From: Rs1 sp000416275
GTDB lineage: Bacteria > Pseudomonadota > Gammaproteobacteria > Pseudomonadales > Balneatricaceae
Length of the DNA stretch: 64,000 bases
Direction: 5' to 3'
Assembly: GCA_965243635.1 (NCBI GenBank)
Contig: OZ251574.1
Coordinates: 3,720,001 to 3,784,000, forward strand
The number at the start of each line of letters is the position of its first letter. Within the stretch, counting starts at the first letter, position 1. The position numbers and the translations under genes were made by a program. Under the pieces are notes generated by a model. That model had not been told where the DNA came from. It ran no database searches and saw only the letters and a program-made list of their open reading frames with translations. Below are positions 1-9,341 of the stretch, one piece after another.

Positions 1-222
1 ATAACTAAAATTTTCCAAATGTTTTGAAAAATCAAAACTGAACCAAGCCAGGAACAGATAAATACATAAGAACATAATCGGACCAATACGCTTGGCATCC
101 ACGTGATCATCACCCTTACCAATTAGCCAATAATCAATATTATATTGATATGATTTTGGTACTGATTTTGCCCGATAAATTTTCTCAGCTAACCTTGTAT
201 CTACGTGTATATTCTCACTCAT
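1..222 (-). CDS. Putative T6SS immunity protein, DUF6708-like (partial, N-terminal 74 residues)
   Basis: The start codon lies at 220-222 and the frame is open to the left window edge, so only the first 74 residues are visible. They align without gaps to the 329-residue protein encoded at 3528-4517, with about 10 substitutions. Four of these cluster at residues 65-71, just after the first predicted membrane segment (about residues 47-64). The gene follows effector copy 1 by 45 nt, repeating the effector-immunity order of the neighbouring pair. The family resembles DUF6708 proteins found beside VasX-type effectors. Immunity function is inferred from position and from the membrane segment, not from a characterised homologue. 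Confidence 0.6.
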   Translation of the reverse strand, partial: MSENIHVDTRLAEKIYRAKSVPKSYQYNIDYWLIGKGDDHVDAKRIGPIMFLCIYLFLAWFSFDFSKHLENFSY

Positions 223-267
223 CACTTACCCCTTCTTGTTATATTAGCCGTGTTACTCAATAGTAGT

Positions 268-3200
268 TCAATCAAAAAGACCAAATCCTACCTCGCCAAC
301 AATTTCGATACCTCCCTCTTTTCCTAGAGGATAGTAGCTGTACTGTACTTTATATGAATCGGCTAATATCCGAGTTCCAGGCTTTAATAAGAGGGTTTCA
401 GGGCGATTAGAAATACTCCACAATTCAGGATCATCGCTCAGCAGAGCATACTGATAAGTAAAATCAACCATACGGTCATTGTACATAGAGCCCAGAATTA
501 ATTCGCGGCCCAGGAGCTTAACTTCTATCTCTGATTTACCTACGGTAAAGCCAGGCAATAGTATATTTAATGACGGCCCTGTTTTCTTAAATTTAGGCGC
601 ATATATTTGATAATAATAATCCATCATTTCTTGATGCATATATTGTTTTATATCGAAAACTGTTGCTTTTGGCGTTACACTACGCCCATGTAAGGCTTCT
701 GATTTTTCACCCAGAGAAGCAAGTTTTGCTATTTCTAACTGTGCTGGAAAACCATCTATAATAGGTTCATTTTTGGTCAAAAATTCTACCTTTCGCCTAT
801 CGACATTCCCCCAATACAAATAATTTGCAGGAATCCCGCGCCAGTTTTCATTCCAGCCCCAAAAACCGTTTGTTACCCACGTCTCCAGTTGGCCATCCTC
901 TGCAAATACTTTACCTATCACCCCGATTGTCGCCAATACAATGCCGACCGCCGCTATAATGGGCGCTCCTGCAATGACTACACCCACCGTCGCCAAGCCT
1001 GACAGAATTCCCGATAACATCAGTAATGATCCCCCTGCGATACTCACTCCTGCAAAAAATGCTGCATTGGTATCATTGCGCTCGCTGTAAGACAACAGCT
1101 GGTAGTAATTGGTCACTGCATCAAAAGCGCCGATAATAGGGGTGGTTTTTAACACGCCCTTTAATGCGCCTAGTGCTTTACCCGCAACGCCGGCGGTACC
1201 TGATGTGACATTAAGTCCTAAGTTGATCGGAATTTTTGCCTTGGATAATAGGGCCACTGTTAATTTGGCGGCGGCGGCATCCACGTTTTTATTGAGAGCA
1301 AAAGCACCGACTTCAGCCATTACCACGGTGTAGTATATTTCTGATAATCCCATGATATTGGCGGCACTGGCGGTGTTTGCCGATTGCAGTCTTTTTAACT
1401 CGGGAGCGGTTACGAACATCCCATACAAAACACTGATAAACGCGACCCCACTGACGCCCTGCAGCGTCACTTTGGGTAAGCTAATATCCGCTGTATCAAA
1501 GCTCAATACATCGATTTTTTGTTTCAATACACTACCGTAAAATTTAACCAGTAGGCTATCCGTCCATGCGCTGATAGCAGCATCTTTTCGATTGAGATCT
1601 TTGACAAATGCATGCAGCGTTTTGCGCTTTATTTGTATCTGTTGATTATGTAATTTTGCAATGTCATTAACCACCGATTTAATAGCACCGCGAGATCCGC
1701 CTGAACTGGTTAACGCCAATCTCTTGATGTCGTCGGCAAAGGCTTGGGAGGTTTTTGGCGAACTGGCTAACGTTTTTAAAAACTTATTAGAGACCTCTAA
1801 AACATGTGCTCGAGCGGGCATTATTTCACTAAAGCTGCTCGCCAGCATCCCCCCTAGTACTGTATTCATGTCAACGATGAAACTTGCCACGGCCTTGGTC
1901 ATTGCTGAGATGGGGTAACGCAGCTCAGCACCTTTTTTTATACTGGGGTAGAGGATTTTATCGATTTGTACCTTGCCCGATTTTGACGCTTCTAAGCCCG
2001 CTGCCATTGACTGTAAACAGCCAAACATATGGATAATTGCCCGGACTTTGTCGAAGCTTTCCGAGGTCGCTACCTCCTCTGTTAAAAGATCAAAGTAATT
2101 AGCCACGCTGCCACTACCGGTTTGATCGTTCCACAGGCCAACCCGCTGTGCTGCACTATTAATCGATTGTTCTATTAGCTTGCCGTTTATACTAATCTCA
2201 TTGCGCAGATCGGAAAATTTTGGATTGAGGGCTTTTACAGCGGCTTTTTGATCATCACTTGTTTTATGCTTTTGGGTAAATTCATAAGCTTTCGATAGCT
2301 GCCTTAGCTCATCTTCACTCATTCGCGATTTGACAGCGCTAAGCCTACTTGCGTCTGACATAGCAAAGTCACGTTGATGGATTGGCGTTGACTGTAACTC
2401 CATCTGCTCGCGACTTACTTTCTCTTCAAAATCGATAAGGGTTTGACGTGCGCTGTGTAATTGATTGCTAAATAAGCTATCGACATGAGGCAGTGCCGAT
2501 CCCAGCTGTGTTTCAATCGCTTGGTAGGTCAAATAAGCGTATTGGTTATCCATGATTTCATGGGCATGGCTGATTGATACCGCGCCATGAAATGCCGCCA
2601 AATCTTGGCTGATGCCGATAGGGTCGTGCAATGCGATGACCTTGCCCACTTCGATTTTATTTTTGGTTGTGTTATGCACTTGCGCTATTTTGGCTGCAGA
2701 ATAAGGGATGCTCGGTGTGACGCTGAGCAGTAGTTTATCTAAAAATGAGTCATCTTCAGCCGCTGATTTTTTGGCCGCTTTATTGGCGGGATTAAGTTCT
2801 TGTACGAAACTGGCAAGGGTGGTGTTAAATTGCTCTGAGCTGCCATTTCTTAGATTATCATCGGTCGGTTTTTTCCCTGCAAACTGCTGTAGCGGCCAAG
2901 CACAAGATTCGTTAATAGCTAGCGTGGTGCCGGATTTCTGCATGTGTTTGGCACGTTTTTTCGGATCGCTCATCACTGTATCAAGCATATGGATTGACCA
3001 TTCATAAGCGCTAAAGGCGATATAAATAGTGCTGCAAGTTGGTGGGATAAATGCGTATGTACGTTTTACCAAACTATTATTGCTGTTTTTAAAACGCTGA
3101 TAAACTAGGTGATTGTCATCATTTTCTTCGATTTTTTGCTTAACGAATAAACCGCCAAGTTCGCTGATATTACCCTCTGCATCAGGGTTGGGACTGTGGT

Positions 3201-3492
3201 AATAAAAGATGTGCCACTTAGCTTGATAGCTCGGTAGATCATCGCCACCTTCATCTGCCTGTTTTTTTGCTCCATTTTCTATATAGATATAGACATAACC
3301 ACTGCGTAACAGCCTAGCGACCATGCCATTAACCGGCTCGAAGTTGCTGCTTATTAATTCATCAACGCTGGGGTAACTTAAATTAAGAGGCGCTAGATCA
3401 AATTGGCCTAGGGCGTATCTTACGGGGCCAGATTGAGAGTGGATAATGTCAGTCTGAATACGGCCACAGATATCATTTTGATAAATTCCCAC
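268..3492 (-). CDS. VasX-like T6SS pore-forming effector, copy 1 (intact)
   Basis: This 1074-residue protein has the VasX-type N-terminal region (VRYALGQFDLAPL near residue 24, then the GYVYIYIENG region), a long helical middle, and a strongly hydrophobic glycine- and alanine-rich stretch at about residues 812-868, as expected for a colicin-like membrane-inserting effector. VasX in Vibrio cholerae permeabilises target-cell inner membranes. It is nearly identical to the disrupted copy 2, except for the first 20 or so residues and short patches near residues 892-910, 975 and 1030. The start is GTG; an in-frame stop lies just upstream and no well-spaced ribosome binding site is seen. The leader lacks the CxxC-containing segment of copy 2. 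It is intact and probably the active copy, though function is inferred. Confidence 0.72.
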   Translation of the reverse strand: MGIYQNDICGRIQTDIIHSQSGPVRYALGQFDLAPLNLSYPSVDELISSNFEPVNGMVARLLRSGYVYIYIENGAKKQADEGGDDLPSYQAKWHIFYYHSPNPDAEGNISELGGLFVKQKIEENDDNHLVYQRFKNSNNSLVKRTYAFIPPTCSTIYIAFSAYEWSIHMLDTVMSDPKKRAKHMQKSGTTLAINESCAWPLQQFAGKKPTDDNLRNGSSEQFNTTLASFVQELNPANKAAKKSAAEDDSFLDKLLLSVTPSIPYSAAKIAQVHNTTKNKIEVGKVIALHDPIGISQDLAAFHGAVSISHAHEIMDNQYAYLTYQAIETQLGSALPHVDSLFSNQLHSARQTLIDFEEKVSREQMELQSTPIHQRDFAMSDASRLSAVKSRMSEDELRQLSKAYEFTQKHKTSDDQKAAVKALNPKFSDLRNEISINGKLIEQSINSAAQRVGLWNDQTGSGSVANYFDLLTEEVATSESFDKVRAIIHMFGCLQSMAAGLEASKSGKVQIDKILYPSIKKGAELRYPISAMTKAVASFIVDMNTVLGGMLASSFSEIMPARAHVLEVSNKFLKTLASSPKTSQAFADDIKRLALTSSGGSRGAIKSVVNDIAKLHNQQIQIKRKTLHAFVKDLNRKDAAISAWTDSLLVKFYGSVLKQKIDVLSFDTADISLPKVTLQGVSGVAFISVLYGMFVTAPELKRLQSANTASAANIMGLSEIYYTVVMAEVGAFALNKNVDAAAAKLTVALLSKAKIPINLGLNVTSGTAGVAGKALGALKGVLKTTPIIGAFDAVTNYYQLLSYSERNDTNAAFFAGVSIAGGSLLMLSGILSGLATVGVVIAGAPIIAAVGIVLATIGVIGKVFAEDGQLETWVTNGFWGWNENWRGIPANYLYWGNVDRRKVEFLTKNEPIIDGFPAQLEIAKLASLGEKSEALHGRSVTPKATVFDIKQYMHQEMMDYYYQIYAPKFKKTGPSLNILLPGFTVGKSEIEVKLLGRELILGSMYNDRMVDFTYQYALLSDDPELWSISNRPETLLLKPGTRILADSYKVQYSYYPLGKEGGIEIVGEVGFGLFD

Positions 3493-3527
3493 CTGCTTAT
3501 TCTAAACACGAGACAAAGAGTCTCACA

Positions 3528-4517
3528 TTAGTTTTCCTTTCTTTTATGCTCTTCTACAAACTTTCCCTGTGCATCGGGTATTTCTCTGCCGGGAAAATCT
3601 ATTTCCCAAGTGAAGTAGGGATTCTTAGGTAATTTATCTTCTTTAAACTTAGGGTATGCGTCTAGGCTCTTGAGTTTTCTATCTAATGCGAAAGCCTGCT
3701 TATCGATTTTCGGTGAGAATTTGTAGGCGCGAAAACGCATCATCGCTTCAAGTACTGGTAGGCGGCCTATTTTGGGCTTGGGGATACATTTATTGCGAGA
3801 ACCACTTGGGGCTTCACCCTCAAAGCTAGCACCGCGCATATATTCATCGAGCCAGTGCCAATAGAGCAGCGAGGGATCACCCCCTATTTCCAGGTCGTTA
3901 ATTTTATGACTGTTAACTGCAGAGAGCATCACCCAACGCTCTCTAAGGAAGCCTTTTTTATCCAGCGTATGCATGCGAATTTGAATGCCGCGAAAGCAAC
4001 GAGACCAAGGGACGAAAACATTTTTACCACGCCAGATTTTCACCGCTGCTCTATTCCAGTCGGTGACCCAAATCTTACCCATGTACTTGGTGTAGACTAA
4101 GCCATTTTTTTGATTAAAACGTACTGGTCGGGGGTAGGGTGAGAACAGGAAGTGTAAGCTTAGGAAGAAAAACATTGTTGCTAGGAATATGCCGTCTGTG
4201 AATTTGTAATAGGCGCCTTTCTCCCAGTATGAAGAAAACCTCCAAGAAATAAAGTCTGCTCTAGTTTCAAATGACATTTTTTCAGTAAGTAACAAATGAC
4301 TAAAAATTTCTAACTGTTTAGCTATATCAAAACTGAACCAAGCCAATAACAGATATATACATAAAAACATAATTGGACCAATACGTTTAGCATCCACGTG
4401 ATCATCGCCCTTACCAATCAGCCAATAATTAATATTATATTGATAATGTTTTGGTACTGATTTTGCCCGATAAGTTTTCTCAGCTAACCTTGTATTTACG
4501 TGTATATTCTCACTCAT
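3528..4517 (-). CDS. Putative T6SS immunity protein, DUF6708-like
   Basis: A 329-residue membrane protein with two hydrophobic segments (about residues 47-64 and 110-128). A soluble C-terminal part follows, containing RPVRFNQKNG and VPWSRCFRG, which resemble DUF6708 domain proteins encoded with T6SS effectors. It lies 45 nt downstream of effector copy 2 and 35 nt upstream of effector copy 1 on the same strand, so the island reads adaptor, effector, immunity, effector, immunity. A purine-rich binding site (AGAGGTAAGGG) precedes the ATG. Neutralising the cognate pore-forming effector in the inner membrane is the likely role, by analogy with TsiV2 and VasX. It stays intact although its effector gene is interrupted. 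Confidence 0.6.
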   Translation of the reverse strand: MSENIHVNTRLAEKTYRAKSVPKHYQYNINYWLIGKGDDHVDAKRIGPIMFLCIYLLLAWFSFDIAKQLEIFSHLLLTEKMSFETRADFISWRFSSYWEKGAYYKFTDGIFLATMFFFLSLHFLFSPYPRPVRFNQKNGLVYTKYMGKIWVTDWNRAAVKIWRGKNVFVPWSRCFRGIQIRMHTLDKKGFLRERWVMLSAVNSHKINDLEIGGDPSLLYWHWLDEYMRGASFEGEAPSGSRNKCIPKPKIGRLPVLEAMMRFRAYKFSPKIDKQAFALDRKLKSLDAYPKFKEDKLPKNPYFTWEIDFPGREIPDAQGKFVEEHKRKEN

Positions 4518-4562
4518 CCCTTACCTCTTCTTGTTAAATTAGCCGTGTTACTCAATAGCACT

Positions 4563-6833
4563 TCAATCAAAAAGACCAAATCCTACCTCGCCAATAATTT
4601 CAATACCTCCCTCTTTTCCTAGAGGATAATAGCTGTACTGTACTTTATATGAATCGGCTAATATCCGAGTTCCAGGCTTTAATAGTAGATCTTCAGGGCG
4701 ATTAGAAGTACTCCATAATTCAGGATCATCGCTCAGCAGGGCATACTGATAAGTAAAATCAACCATACGGTCATTGTACATAGAGCCCAGAATTAATTCT
4801 CGACCCAAAAGTTTAACTTCTATCTCTGATTTACCTACGGTAAAGCCAGGTAACATCATTTTTAATGAAGGCCCTGTTTTCTTAAATTTAGGCGCATATA
4901 TTTGATAATAATAATCCATCATTTCTTGATGCATATATTGTTTTATATCGAAAACTGTTGCTTTTGGCGTTACGCTACGCCCATGTAAGGCTTCTGATTT
5001 TTCACCCAGAGAAGCAAGTTTTGCTATTTCTAGCTGTGCTGGAAAACCATCTATACTCTTTGCAAGTTCAGACAAATAAAGGATATCTACTCTTTCTATA
5101 TTCCCCCAATACAAATAATTTGCAGGAATCCCGCGCCAGTTTTCATTCCAGCCCCAAAAACCGTTCGTTACCCACGTCTCCAGTTGGCCATCCTCTGCAA
5201 ATATTTTACCTATCACCCCGATTGTCGCCAATACAATGCCGACCGCCGCTATAATGGGCGCTCCTGCAATGACTACACCCACCGTCGCCAAGCCTGACAG
5301 AATCCCCGATAACATCAGTAATGATCCCCCTGCGATACTCACCCCTGCAAAAAATGCTGCATTGGTATCATTGCGCTCGCTGTAAGACAACAGCTGGTAG
5401 TAATTGGTCACTGCATCAAAAGCGCCGATAATAGGGGTGGTTTTTAACACGCCCTTTAATGCGCCTAGTGCTTTACCCGCAACGCCGGCGGTACCTGATG
5501 TGACATTAAGTCCTAAGTTGATCGGAATTTTTGCCTTGGATAATAGGGCCACTGTTAATTTGGCGGCGGCGGCATCCACGTTTTTATTGAGAGCAAAAGC
5601 ACCGACTTCAGCCATTACCACGGTGTAGTATATTTCTGATAATCCCATGATATTGGCGGCACTGGCGGTGTTTGCCGATTGCAGTCTTTTTAACTCGGGA
5701 GCGGTTACGAACATCCCATACAAAACACTGATAAACGCGACCCCACTGACGCCCTGCAGCGTCACTTTGGGTAAGCTAATATCCGCTGTATCAAAGCTCA
5801 ATACATCGATTTTTTGTTTCAATACACTGCCGTAAAATTTAACCAGTAGGCTATCCGTCCATGCGCTGATAGCAGCATCTTTTCGATTGAGATCTTTGAC
5901 AAATGCATGCAGCGTTTTGCGCTTTATTTGTATCTGTTGATTATGTAATTTTGCAATGTCATTAACCACCGATTTAATAGCACCGCGAGATCCGCCTGAA
6001 CTGGTTAACGCCAATCTCTTGATGTCGTCGGCAAAGGCTTGGGAGGTTTTTGGCGAACTGACTAACGTTTTTAAAAACTTATTAGAGACCTCTAAAACAT
6101 GTGCTCGAGCGGGCATTATTTCACTAAAGCTGCTCGCCAGCATCCCCCCTAGTACTGTATTCATGTCAACGATGAAACTTGCCACGGCCTTGGTCATTGC
6201 TGAGATGGGGTAACGCAGCTCAGCATCTTTTTTTATACTGGGGTAGAGGATTTTATCGATTTGCACCTTGCCCGATTTTGACGCTTCTAAGCCCGCTGCC
6301 ATTGACTGTAAACAGCCAAATATATGGATAATTGCCCGGACTTTGTCGAAGCTTTCCGAGGTCGCTACCTCCTCTGTTAAAAGATCAAAGTAATTAGCCA
6401 CGCTGCCACTACCGGTTTGATCGTTCCACAGGCCAACCCGCTGTGCTGCACTATTAATCGATTGTTCTATTAGCTTGCCGTTGATACTAATCTCATTGCG
6501 CAGGTCGGAAAATTTTGGATTGAGGGCTTTTACAGCGGCTTTTTGATCATCACTTGTTTTATGCTTTTGGGTAAATTCATAAGCTTTCGATAGCTGCCTT
6601 AGCTCATCTTCACTCATTCGCGATTTGACAGCGCTAAGCCTACTTGCGTCTGACATAGCAAAGTCACGTTGATGGATTGGCGTTGACTGTAACTCCATCT
6701 GCTCGCGACTTACTTTCTCTTCAAAATCGATAAGGGTTTGACGTGCGCTGTGTAATTGATTGCTAAATAAGCTATCGACATGAGGCAGTGCCGATCCCAG
6801 CTGTGTTTCAATCGCTTGGTAGGTCAAATAAGC
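4563..6833 (-). pseudogene. VasX-like effector copy 2, C-terminal fragment downstream of IS66
   Basis: This is the distal three quarters of effector copy 2, separated from its 5' part (9342-10331) by an IS66 insertion. It matches effector copy 1 almost base for base through the helical middle and the hydrophobic membrane-insertion region. It diverges at about 5053-5098 (IERVDILYLSELAKS in place of VDRRKVEFLTKNEPI), with smaller changes near 4852-4862 and 4680-4700. A TAC-to-ATG type reinitiation at MTYQAIE (6825) is possible on paper, but such a product would lack the N-terminal secretion region. Removing the IS and one 8-bp duplication restores an open frame, so the disruption looks recent. 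Confidence 0.85.
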
Positions 6834-6912
6834 GTGAGCTTACGGCAGCATAGCTCAACTTTATATTTTTAATCAGATCTAATGGTTGCGACTTACTTAA
6901 TGAGGACGCAAC

Positions 6913-7278
6913 ATGAAAAATTCAGATCAACTTTCTATCACCGCGACTGCTTTCGACCAGTGGCGAACTCAGCGTGCAAGTCGTAGTGAACGTACTCCGT
7001 TAGCATTACGACAGCAAGCTATCTCACTTTTTAAAAGTTATTCATCATCCAGCATCACTACCGCTTTAAAAATCAGTGGAACTCAGTTAAAGCAGTGGAA
7101 GATACTCCTTGCACCTAAAGATGAACACACTGATTTCATCCACTTACCCAGCTTAAACACGCCCTCCACAGAGCCACTAAATATCAGTCTTTCTTTTGCT
7201 AATGGAGCCTCAATGGTCTTTAGCGGCACTCTGTCTCCTACTGTGCTTCTCTCTATTATTCAGGAGTGCAAGCTATGA
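6913..7278 (+). CDS. tnpA: IS66-family accessory protein TnpA
   Basis: A 121-residue first gene of the IS66 element. The N-terminal half reads as a helix-turn-helix of the IS66 TnpA/IS3-OrfA type (residues about 27-60, including ITTALKISGTQLKQW), followed by a variable C-terminal tail. A GAGG ribosome binding site precedes the ATG. Its stop overlaps the tnpB start in an ATGA arrangement, which suggests translational coupling. TnpA is required for IS66 transposition, but its biochemical role is not settled. The identity rests mainly on position and length. Confidence 0.85.
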   Translation: MKNSDQLSITATAFDQWRTQRASRSERTPLALRQQAISLFKSYSSSSITTALKISGTQLKQWKILLAPKDEHTDFIHLPSLNTPSTEPLNISLSFANGASMVFSGTLSPTVLLSIIQECKL

Positions 7279-7610
7279 TACAGCTCACCGCACAGACTAA
7301 AATTCTGTTGGCGACTACACCGGCTGATTTTCGTTGTGGCATCGATGGCCTCGCCGCACTTTGCCGGTTAAAGCTCAAACATGATCCACGTTGTCAGACG
7401 CTGTTTGTTTTTATCAATCGCAGTAAAACCATGATCAGAGCGTTGGCTTATGATGGCACCGGCTTTTGGTTAATGACCAAACGCTTATCCAAAGGCAAGT
7501 TTTCTGGGTGGCCAACAACAGGGGTTATCAATGCCTTAGCAGCAACGGAACTTCGCGCGTTATTAAGTGGCGAGAGTTATTCACACGGCAAGGCAAACCT
7601 TGGTCTGTGA
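7275..7610 (+). CDS. tnpB: IS66-family accessory protein TnpB (Orf2)
   Basis: A protein of about 111 residues of the IS66 Orf2-like family. It carries the family motifs ATTPADFRCGIDGLAAL near the N-terminus and the LFVFINRSKTMIRALAYDGTG core. I chose the ATG at 7275 over an ATG 9 nt upstream because CAGGAG sits eight bases before it and it overlaps the tnpA stop (ATGA). The usual C-terminal WP…L region is recognisable (SGWPTTG). TnpB is needed together with TnpA and TnpC for IS66 transposition. No truncation is evident. Confidence 0.88.
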   Translation: MIQLTAQTKILLATTPADFRCGIDGLAALCRLKLKHDPRCQTLFVFINRSKTMIRALAYDGTGFWLMTKRLSKGKFSGWPTTGVINALAATELRALLSGESYSHGKANLGL

Positions 7611-7679
7611 GAAACTTTTTTTTGTTGCTGTATAAATCCTGTCCTATATCATCAACGTATCTTTTACGGAGCTGACCTT

Positions 7680-9284
7680 TTGAAAACCCAATATTCTGAC
7701 ATAAACACCCAAGCGCTAGACGCACTGATTCAACGCGTGAGTGAAGCTAAAGAGCATAACTTGGCTTTGACGCCAGAAGATTGTCAGTTACTTATTGATG
7801 CGTTACTAACGTTGGCCAGCATGCAAGAAAATCTTGCCAGCAATAGTATCACCATCCATAAATTAAAAAAGTTAGTGGGAATGGTTAAATCATCGGAGAA
7901 GCTTCGCTCTAGCTTAGCGCAGAGCAATGCAAAAAAGTCGAATAAAAAGAAGAAAGGTAACAAGTCCGACAGCCCCGTCGCCACCATCAAGCCTGTCGTT
8001 GTACACCATCCATTAGCAGACATGGCGAAGGGTGATGATTGCCCGGAATGTGATCGCGGAAAATTATATAAATACGAACCTGCAACCTTGCTACGCATTA
8101 TAGGCCAGAGCCCCTTCCAGAGTGAGCAACATGTGATGGAGCGGCTGCGTTGTAATACTTGTGGTGCCTATTTTACTGCGCCTTTACCTGAGGAGGTATT
8201 AAACGATGGGGGTGCTAATCAGAAATACGGACATTCAGCCCGCTCTATCATGGGTATCGCTAAGTTTGGCATGGGTTCACCCTATTATCGTCAGGGAGCG
8301 ATGCAAAATTTATTGGGCGTCCCTATCACAGCGTCCACTATCTTTGATCAAAACGAGCATTTATCCAATGCGCTTCACCCAGTGCTTAAACATCTCGTAC
8401 TATTAGCGGCAAACGCCACTCACTATTACCTAGATGACACGACGAATCGCATCTTGGATGCAAAACCGATCATCAAAAAGCAGCGTAATAGTCATAAAAG
8501 CAAAGAGCGAAAAGGAGTTTATACCTCCGGATTGATTGCCACTTTAGACACAGGGCAAAAAGTCACCTTATTTGAAACGAATATAGGTTATGCGGGGGAG
8601 TTTATTGATCAGATTTTACAAACGCGTGATCCCGCAAAGCCACCGCCGATATTGATGTGCGATGGGTTAACCAGTAATAAACCTTCTAAGACTCCCTGCA
8701 TCATGGCATTGTGCAATAGTCATGGTCGCCGGCAGTTTTATGATGTCATGAGTCATTTTCCAGAAGAGGTCGATTACCTTCTCGATCGCTATGGCACTAT
8801 TTGGCACAATGATGATGTCACTAAGGAGAAAAATCTGAGTGACCAAGGGAGGTTGATGTACCATAAAAAGCACTCACTTCCGGTTATGGAAGAGCTATTG
8901 GGGTGGGGGCAATCCATGTTGCAAAGCCAAGGTTCTACACAGGCGAAAGTTGAAGAAAATAGTGGATTGGGGAAAGCAATCCGGTATTTTATCAAGCACT
9001 ACGAAGGGTTGGTACGATTTTGCTACGTTGCTGGTGCGCAGATAGACAACAACACAATGGAAGCGGCATTAAAGTTGGCGGTGTTAAATCGAAAAAATGC
9101 GAGTTTCTACAAGACCCAAGCGGGAGCAAGTATAGGTGACGTAATCATGTCGCTGATAGCCACTTGTATTCAATCTGGGGTTAATGCTTTTGATTATTTC
9201 AATGCTCTGCAGCGAGATAACCAAAAAGTCATCGATAATCCAGGAGAATACCTGCCTTGGAATTATCAAAAAAACAACACCTAG
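7680..9284 (+). CDS. tnpC: IS66-family DDE transposase TnpC
   Basis: A 534-residue transposase. It has an N-terminal coiled-coil and leucine-rich part, a lysine-rich linker (about residues 80-100), a zinc-finger-like CPECDRGKLYKYEP segment with a second CNTC, then the catalytic domain. Likely catalytic acidic residues sit in YYLDDTTNRI, in LMCDGLTSN and in NNTMEAALK, matching the IS66 D-D-E pattern. The start is TTG with ACGGAG about nine bases upstream. A gap of about 70 nt separates it from tnpB. The frame is intact. Confidence 0.93.
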   Translation: MKTQYSDINTQALDALIQRVSEAKEHNLALTPEDCQLLIDALLTLASMQENLASNSITIHKLKKLVGMVKSSEKLRSSLAQSNAKKSNKKKKGNKSDSPVATIKPVVVHHPLADMAKGDDCPECDRGKLYKYEPATLLRIIGQSPFQSEQHVMERLRCNTCGAYFTAPLPEEVLNDGGANQKYGHSARSIMGIAKFGMGSPYYRQGAMQNLLGVPITASTIFDQNEHLSNALHPVLKHLVLLAANATHYYLDDTTNRILDAKPIIKKQRNSHKSKERKGVYTSGLIATLDTGQKVTLFETNIGYAGEFIDQILQTRDPAKPPPILMCDGLTSNKPSKTPCIMALCNSHGRRQFYDVMSHFPEEVDYLLDRYGTIWHNDDVTKEKNLSDQGRLMYHKKHSLPVMEELLGWGQSMLQSQGSTQAKVEENSGLGKAIRYFIKHYEGLVRFCYVAGAQIDNNTMEAALKLAVLNRKNASFYKTQAGASIGDVIMSLIATCIQSGVNAFDYFNALQRDNQKVIDNPGEYLPWNYQKNNT

Positions 9285-9341
9285 CCCATTGGTAACGGGC
9301 TTTTAGACTTCCATTAAAAGTCACGCTATCTTCTCGTAAGC

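Noticed and set aside
1109..1918. Plus-strand open frames opposite the effector genes (repeated at 5404-6213)
   Set aside because: They are antisense shadows duplicated only because the effector is duplicated. There are no binding sites and no family features.
268..3492. Rhs or polymorphic toxin reading of the large protein
   Set aside because: There are no YD repeats or RHS core. The hydrophobic segment and DUF4123 neighbour fit a VasX-type pore former better.
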